The translations under genes and the position numbers were made by a program. Source: VFZN01 sp963709325 (lineage in GTDB: Bacteria > Acidobacteriota > Vicinamibacteria > Vicinamibacterales > UBA2999). From it: a stretch of DNA of 64,000 bases. Location of the stretch: positions 2,108,001 to 2,172,000 of the forward strand of contig CAVPVV010000003.1 of assembly GCA_963709325.1 (NCBI GenBank), read 5' to 3'. The notes under the pieces are model-generated. The model had not been told where the DNA came from and did not search any database. It was given only the letters and a program-made list of their open reading frames with translations. This document shows, piece after piece, positions 59,867 to 64,000 of the stretch. How positions within the stretch are numbered: position 1 is the stretch's first letter; every line of letters begins with the position of its first letter.

Positions 59867-60631
59867 GTGCACACCTCAATGATCGGCAAAGTCGTCGTGA
59901 TCACGGGTGGCGCGTCCGGCATCGGGCGTGCCACTGCCCTTGCGTTCGCGCGTGAGGGCGCCAGGATCGTCATCGGCGACATCGACGCCCGAGGAGCGGT
60001 GGAAACCGTCGAGTTGATCAAATCGACCGGTGGTACGGCCATCAGCGTGGCGGTCGATGTGACGAAATCCGCTGACGTGCAACAGATGATCGCAACGACC
60101 GTCGATCGCTTTGGCGGCCTGGACTACGCGTTCAACAACGCCGGCTTCGTGGGGTCGACCGCCGGCGTGGTCGACACGACCGAAGAAGATTGGCAACACG
60201 CCATGGCGACGAACCTGACGAGCGTCTGGCTGTGCATGAAATACGAGATTCCCGAGATGTTGAAGCGCCAAAAAGGCGCCATTGTGAATAACGGCTCAGT
60301 CTCCGGGCTCGTCGGCTCACCCGTCGCCGTCAGTAGCGTCGCCAGCAAGCATGGTGTGTCTGGCCTCACGAAGGCAGCGGCACTCGAATTTGCCACGCGC
60401 GGAATCAGAGTCAACGCCGTCGCGCCAGGAATGGTTCGGACGCCTTTGGCTCAACAGGTGGTGGAGTCGCTCCCGGCGGGCGCGGAGCAGGCGATCCTGT
60501 CGGTGGTGCCCCAGGGCCGATGGTGCGAGCCCGACGAGATTGCAGAAGTCGTCGTCTTTCTATGCTCCGATGCGGCCTCGCACGTGACCGGCCACGTCAT
60601 GCCGATCGATGGAGGATGGACAGCACGCTAG
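59867..60631 (+). CDS. short-chain dehydrogenase/reductase lacking the catalytic Tyr
   Basis: This 254-aa protein starts at GTG 59867, or at the ATG four codons on. NAD loop: VVVITGGASGIGRATALAFA. Other parts: GDIDARGAVETVELI, YAFNNAGFVGSTAGVVDTTE, catalytic Ser in VNNGSVSGLVGSPVAVSS, and Lys K161 in VASKHGVSGLTKAAALEF. At position 157, where the family has Tyr (Y-x-x-x-K), this protein has Ser (AGC at 60335-60337). The rest, including NAVAPGMVRTPLAQQVV and HVMPIDGGWTAR, is intact. It may have lost redox activity or use another acid. Confidence 0.88.
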   Translation: MHTSMIGKVVVITGGASGIGRATALAFAREGARIVIGDIDARGAVETVELIKSTGGTAISVAVDVTKSADVQQMIATTVDRFGGLDYAFNNAGFVGSTAGVVDTTEEDWQHAMATNLTSVWLCMKYEIPEMLKRQKGAIVNNGSVSGLVGSPVAVSSVASKHGVSGLTKAAALEFATRGIRVNAVAPGMVRTPLAQQVVESLPAGAEQAILSVVPQGRWCEPDEIAEVVVFLCSDAASHVTGHVMPIDGGWTAR

Positions 60632-60678
60632 TCGCTCGGCCCGTTTTGAATCGAAGAAGCCTCCATCCTCGCGTCTGT

Positions 60679-61494
60679 TCATACTCGATCGGCCGTTACC
60701 ACCAGGTCGGGGTCGAACACGGAGACCGTGGGTTTGCCGTTGCGCTCGCCGAAGCGGATGCGTACCTGCGTGGCACCCATCGGACAGAACGCGTGATCGC
60801 CCAGGTGGGTGAGCCCTCGGGCAAAGCGGCCCAATCGCGCCATCGAGAGGTCGCTGCCGTTCAGCTCCACCACGAGCTTGTCACCCGCGTCGGGCCCGAA
60901 CGAGTACGTGCCCGCGAGCGGCTTGAGGTCCTCCTCCGTGATCGGCACGGGCGTTGGCCTCGCGTCGGCGCCAGGAAGCGTCTTCAGATACTCCACCACC
61001 GGCTGGGCGCCTGCGCCCCCGGCCATCGCATGCCGAAGCAGCGTGATGCTGTGCGCACCGTGCACGCGTTCCACGCCCGGAGAGGCGGCGATCATCGCCT
61101 TGACCACGTCGAGCTGTCCCAGCATTGCGGCCGAGAACAGGGTGGGCCTCGCGCCATTGGCGATGAGCAGGTCCGCAATCTCCCGACGACCCGTGTGCGA
61201 GGCGGCGCCGAGCGCGTCTTCCCAGTCTCCATAGCCCCAGTCGATGGCCGCCTTGGCCAGCGTCGGCCATCGCGAGAGCAATTCCTTCACATGCGGCAGG
61301 TTGCCGTGTGCCGCGATGACCATTTCGCGGCTGAGCGGCAACGAATGTGAGGGGAACGCGTCCGACAACGGCGGCCGCGGTGGTTCGCCAGACGGAGGGG
61401 CCTGCGCATGGGCCGTGGCCGTATCGAAGGCAAACGAGAGGGGCGAGAACGCGACGGGTGTGAGCCCCATGAAGTGACGGCGGGATAGGGACAT
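60679..61494 (-). CDS. Tat-exported ankyrin-repeat protein
   Basis: This 271-aa protein has a Tat-like signal (LSRRHFMGLTPVAFSPLSFA). Ankyrin repeats: REMVIAAHGNLPHVKELLSR, DALGAASHTGRREIADLLIA and TLFSAAMLGQLDVVKAMIAA, followed by a beta domain (LAGTYSFGPDAGDKLVVELN, RIRFGERNGKPTVSVFD). The beta domain looks lipocalin-like or DUF3471-like. It should bind a protein or small ligand in the periplasm. It converges on the SDR gene. Confidence 0.78.
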   Translation of the reverse strand: MSLSRRHFMGLTPVAFSPLSFAFDTATAHAQAPPSGEPPRPPLSDAFPSHSLPLSREMVIAAHGNLPHVKELLSRWPTLAKAAIDWGYGDWEDALGAASHTGRREIADLLIANGARPTLFSAAMLGQLDVVKAMIAASPGVERVHGAHSITLLRHAMAGGAGAQPVVEYLKTLPGADARPTPVPITEEDLKPLAGTYSFGPDAGDKLVVELNGSDLSMARLGRFARGLTHLGDHAFCPMGATQVRIRFGERNGKPTVSVFDPDLVVTADRV

Positions 61495-61644
61495 CGAGCA
61501 AACCTCCAGAGTGAGGTATCCAGCAACGCGGCCCCCCAGTCAACACAAGACCAGCCTAGGTCCGAACTCCCTGCGGCTCAGTCACTTCGCGGTGCCAGTC
61601 AACGGCGGATTCGCCACTCGCCTCAACACGCCAACTCGGTCGCG

Positions 61645-62595
61645 TCATTGCGGAGACAGGATGTAGGCACGCACGCACCGCTCGAACTCCCCCACCACGG
61701 CGCGCTCGAGCGTGGCCTCGTCGCCGTCGCCCACTCGAAGGAGTTGGGCGCCGAGATGCGTCTCTTCCGGCAGTCTGATGACGTGAGTGACGATGCGGAG
61801 TCCGGCATCCTCGCGCTGGAGTTGCGCGAGGAGCACGTAGTCCGCACGAATGGACGCGGCCAACGCTTTCAGATTCCGGATATTTCGCGGCTGGCGCAGC
61901 GGCTCGGCGTTGCCAATCACCTGGATCTGGCCGGGCGCGAGTGCCGTCAAGTGCGCCACGACGCTGTCCGTCAGGTTCGACACCACACGGTCGTAGCTCT
62001 GCTCTCCGGTTTCGTTGTCGAAGACAGACACGGCGAGCACCTTTGGCGTCGGTGCAGCTGAGCGGCGCGCGGTGACCCACGCGGTCAAGACCAGCAGCGC
62101 CACCAATGCGACGCCGGCCCAGTGGAGCCAGTGCCGCCGCGATCGGGCCGGCGGCGGTTGCGGAGTCTCGACGCTCAGTTCGGACGCCGACTGCCCAGCC
62201 TGCCGCCCGGATTCAGCACTCGGCTGTTCGGCCCCGACCCTGACCGGCGCAAGGAAGCAGTAGCCTCGCTTCGGCAGCGTCTGCACGAATCGCGGGTTCT
62301 CGCCCTTGTCGCCGAGCGCCTGTCGGATGGCTGACAGGCAGTAGGCTAGCCCACGATCGAAGTCCACGTGTGTCTCCGGCCCCCACACCGCCAGGCGCAG
62401 GTCCTCGCGGGAGACAACGTCGTTGGCCCGGCGCAGCAGGATCGCAAGTGCCCGCGCAGGCTGGGGCTCGAGTGCCACGAGTCGCCCGCCCCTGCGGAGT
62501 TCCAGTGATTGGTCGTCGAACTCGAACGTGCCGAATTGCAGGATCACGCCGCCTCCCTCTAGCAGCCCGCCGGGAACCGACACGGTTGTTCCCAT
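61645..62595 (-). CDS. CadC-like membrane-anchored winged-helix regulator
   Basis: In this 316-aa protein, residues about 20-115 form an OmpR/PhoB-type winged helix (FGTFEFDDQSLELRRGGRLV, VVSREDLRLAVWGPETHVDF, NPRFVQTLPKRGYCFLAPV). One membrane helix follows (HWAGVALVALLVLTAWVTAR). The C-terminal periplasmic domain is FlgO/TolB-N-like (VLAVSVFDNETGEQSYDRVV, LAASIRADYVLLAQLQREDA). A GTG at codon 17 (VILQFGTFEF) could be the true start. Such regulators sense envelope signals and bind DNA directly from the membrane. The target is unknown. Confidence 0.85.
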   Translation of the reverse strand: MGTTVSVPGGLLEGGGVILQFGTFEFDDQSLELRRGGRLVALEPQPARALAILLRRANDVVSREDLRLAVWGPETHVDFDRGLAYCLSAIRQALGDKGENPRFVQTLPKRGYCFLAPVRVGAEQPSAESGRQAGQSASELSVETPQPPPARSRRHWLHWAGVALVALLVLTAWVTARRSAAPTPKVLAVSVFDNETGEQSYDRVVSNLTDSVVAHLTALAPGQIQVIGNAEPLRQPRNIRNLKALAASIRADYVLLAQLQREDAGLRIVTHVIRLPEETHLGAQLLRVGDGDEATLERAVVGEFERCVRAYILSPQ

Positions 62596-62799
62596 CGTCG
62601 AGCGCTCACTCGCAATTCAGAATCACACTAGGCCATAAGTCGTTCCTGGTCAGCTACCTGCTGCGGGTCGTAAGGGTCAGCGGCAGTGGTCACTCATGGC
62701 ATGATCCGGGCACCGGCGTGAATGCGAAGCGTCAGGCCCTACGCAACGACCAGACGGCAATTCGTAACCGGCTGTGCAACGACCGTCGCGGGGAGCGTG
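62596..62799. other. gene-free stretch upstream of the CadC-like gene
   Basis: No convincing open reading frame is present. It should contain the promoter of the minus-strand regulator. The remainder probably belongs to the lost 5' end of the aldolase remnant that follows. No repeat or stem stands out. Confidence 0.4.
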
Positions 62800-63321
62800 C
62801 TTTACGCCACTCGATCCACGCGTGCGGCATGATCGCGATCCGAATCGATACCTTCTCTCGCAATCACGATCCGCGGAGCTCGTGGTTCTGGACGATGTGA
62901 TGGAATTCGACCTCGACAGCAGGCCTGTCAATGAGGCGGGCCGGCCTATGTATCTGGAACGCAATCTGCGGCCTTCATCGCGCAGGGCGTCCCCGTCTTT
63001 GATGCTCGCAAAGCCGCGGGCATGACCGACTTGCTGATTCGCGACGCTGCCCTCGGTCGCGCGCTTGCGAAGAGTCTGGCGGATCACCACGCCGTGTTGA
63101 TGCGCGGTCACGGTACAGTCGTCGTCGGACCGTCATTGCCGCTGGTGGTCCGTCGCAGCATCAACCTGGAATTGAATGCGAGGTTTCAGATGCAGGCCAT
63201 GGCCCTTGGCGGCGAGATCGTTTACCTCGATCCCCAAGAGGCCAGGGAGGTCATGGCACGGGAGGACGCGGGCCTCGATCGGTCCTGGGAATTGTGGAAG
63301 CGAAAGGCGATGAAAAAGTAA
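62800..63321 (+). pseudogene. class II aldolase/adducin-family remnant
   Basis: The 5' part reads PRVRHDRDPNRYLLSQSRSA, ELVVLDDVMEFDLDSRPVNE and GRPMYLERN. The 3' part, in another frame, reads AFIAQGVPVFDARKAAG, MTDLLIRDAALGRALAKSLA and HHAVLMRGHGTVVVGPSLPL and ends at 63321. About 40 residues between them are missing, including the H-G-E and H-S-H metal ligands expected there. The N-terminus before residue VRH is also absent. The gene is a deletion pseudogene. Confidence 0.78.
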
Positions 63322-63397
63322 CGACCGGCCGAATCATTGCTGATGGACGAACTCGTCACCGTGCGCGCGCTCATGAACCTACCCGATTGGAGGGATA

Positions 63398-63769
63398 GTG
63401 CGAGAACACACAGTTCAGGTGGTCGAGACCTACATCAACGCCGTTCGCAGCAACGATGCTTCCGCACTGCCGCTGCACCCGGATATGGTCGGTGTGTTTC
63501 CGGCGAACACGCACCGCGGTGCGGAGGCGTTCCGGCAGGCACTAGAGCCGTTCGCGCGGATGGTGAAGCGCATCGATGTGCTGCGCCTGGTGGTCGACGG
63601 CGAACACTGCGTCGCGCTCCTCGAGATCGAAACGGTCTTCGGCACCATTCCGCTCGCCGAGCACATTCATGTCGTGAACGGACAGGTCGTGTTCGTGCGC
63701 GGCTACTACGATCCCCGGCCGATCGTGAACGGGGGGAACGCGGCAACGGCATCAGCCGAAGCTGTCTGA
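63398..63769 (+). CDS. SnoaL-like (NTF2-fold) protein
   Basis: This 123-aa protein starts at a GTG preceded by GGAGGGA. A short helix (VQVVETYINAVRSNDASALP) is followed by the beta sheet (HPDMVGVFPANTHRGAEAFR, IDVLRLVVDGEHCVALLEIE, HIHVVNGQVVFVRGYYDPRP). These are features of the SnoaL/NTF2-like fold. Members are isomerases, hydrolases or binding proteins. It follows the aldolase remnant. Confidence 0.78.
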   Translation: MREHTVQVVETYINAVRSNDASALPLHPDMVGVFPANTHRGAEAFRQALEPFARMVKRIDVLRLVVDGEHCVALLEIETVFGTIPLAEHIHVVNGQVVFVRGYYDPRPIVNGGNAATASAEAV

Positions 63770-63810
63770 CATCCAAATGACGCCGGCGCGCACGCGGTCC
63801 GGTCGCTTCG

Positions 63811-64000
63811 TTACTGCGCGTCGATTCTTCCGAACAATCCGTCGTGCTCGTCGTTGGGACCGGCCGCAAAGTAGAGCACGTTGGTCGGTCCGGCGTTGGC
63901 GCCGTTCCCGAACCCGATTCCCCACAACCCGTCAATCGCCACGGCCTTGCCGTTCGGCATCTTCAGGTGTCCCTTCGGCTCGAGCGTCACGGGATCGAAC
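63811..64000 (-). CDS. TIGR03118-family protein, C-terminal end (cut by window edge)
   Basis: Read on the minus strand, the edge gives FDPVTLEPKGHLKMPNGKAV, AIDGLWGIGFGNGANAGPT and NVLYFAAGPNDEHDGLFGRI, then D-A-Q and TAA. The W-G-I-x-F-G-N-G-x-x-A-G-x-x-N-x-L-Y-F-x-A-G-P-N-D-E motif is the C-terminal signature of TIGR03118 secreted propeller proteins. The function is unknown; the start lies beyond the window. Confidence 0.8.
   Translation of the reverse strand, partial: FDPVTLEPKGHLKMPNGKAVAIDGLWGIGFGNGANAGPTNVLYFAAGPNDEHDGLFGRIDAQ

Noticed and set aside
59867..60631. SDR Tyr lost through sequence error
   Set aside because: AGC differs from both Tyr codons at two or more positions and the frame is intact, so a simple error is unlikely.
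1..64000. tRNA or rRNA genes
   Set aside because: No cloverleaf with a GTTCGA-type loop or conserved rRNA segment was recognised on either strand.

Overview
This is a GC-rich bacterial chromosomal window from a heterotroph. I place it in Acidobacteriota, probably the Vicinamibacteria branch. The grounds are a remnant of an acidobacterial-type orphan ABC permease, a partial TIGR03118 protein, many secreted hydrolases and oxidoreductases, a dozen or so twin-arginine (Tat) signals, and intercistronic spacers made of 7-bp repeats. The placement is inference; the window has no rRNA. I found no tRNA, rRNA, CRISPR array, phage or complete insertion sequence. The sequence carries about ten single-base frameshifts inside otherwise conserved genes, so either the assembly keeps uncorrected indels or several genes are decaying.

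Layout. 1-4.0 kb: a broken quinoprotein gene at the edge, an ArfB-like ribosome rescue factor, an NHL beta-propeller, a PH-domain protein and an MltF-like lytic transglycosylase. 4.2-9.5 kb (minus strand): a tight four-gene sugar operon with a GH109-like NAD glycosidase, a sodium/solute symporter, a sugar-1-phosphate nucleotidyltransferase (frameshifted) and a galactokinase-like GHMP kinase. Together they suggest uptake and activation of N-acetylgalactosamine or a related sugar. 9.5-24 kb: mixed genes, including an exported D-threonine aldolase/D-serine dehydratase-like enzyme, a YihY protein, a methyltransferase, a creatininase homologue, EcsC, M28 and M4 peptidases, a cyclase, S-adenosylhomocysteine hydrolase and a cyclic-nucleotide-binding protein. 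24-28.8 kb: a hydroxyacid-oxoacid transhydrogenase (two frameshifts), an amino-acid permease coupled to an aminotransferase, and a methyltransferase.

28.8-33.6 kb (minus strand): an operon of a VOC protein, a Tat-exported thiamine-diphosphate enzyme, cytochrome c and an M28 peptidase. 33.6-39.5 kb: an M29-like protein, a flavin-reductase-like protein, a TIM-barrel isomerase, a Gfo/Idh/MocA oxidoreductase and an amidohydrolase. 39.6-45.3 kb (plus strand): a periplasmic sugar/alcohol oxidation operon of sugar isomerase, GMC flavoprotein, gluconate-2-dehydrogenase-type small subunit, Rieske protein and a quinoprotein dehydrogenase carrying the lanthanide-type extra Asp. 45.5-53.6 kb: a large PD40/IPT/Ig secreted protein, a glutamate-carboxypeptidase-II-like peptidase, a small exported protein and a second GMC/small-subunit pair. 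53.6-64 kb: a hypothetical protein, a NupG-like transporter coupled to a 3-keto-disaccharide hydrolase (DUF1080), an ABC permease pseudogene, a cysteine-synthase-like enzyme, RidA, a nucleotidyltransferase-like protein, an SDR without its catalytic Tyr, an ankyrin protein, a CadC-like regulator, a class II aldolase pseudogene, a SnoaL-like protein and the end of a TIGR03118 protein.

The most unusual structural signal is the spacer DNA. Where neighbouring genes do not overlap, the gap is often filled from just after the stop codon with short tandem repeats, usually of period 7. Their sequence differs from locus to locus, and the purine-rich strand is usually the coding strand.
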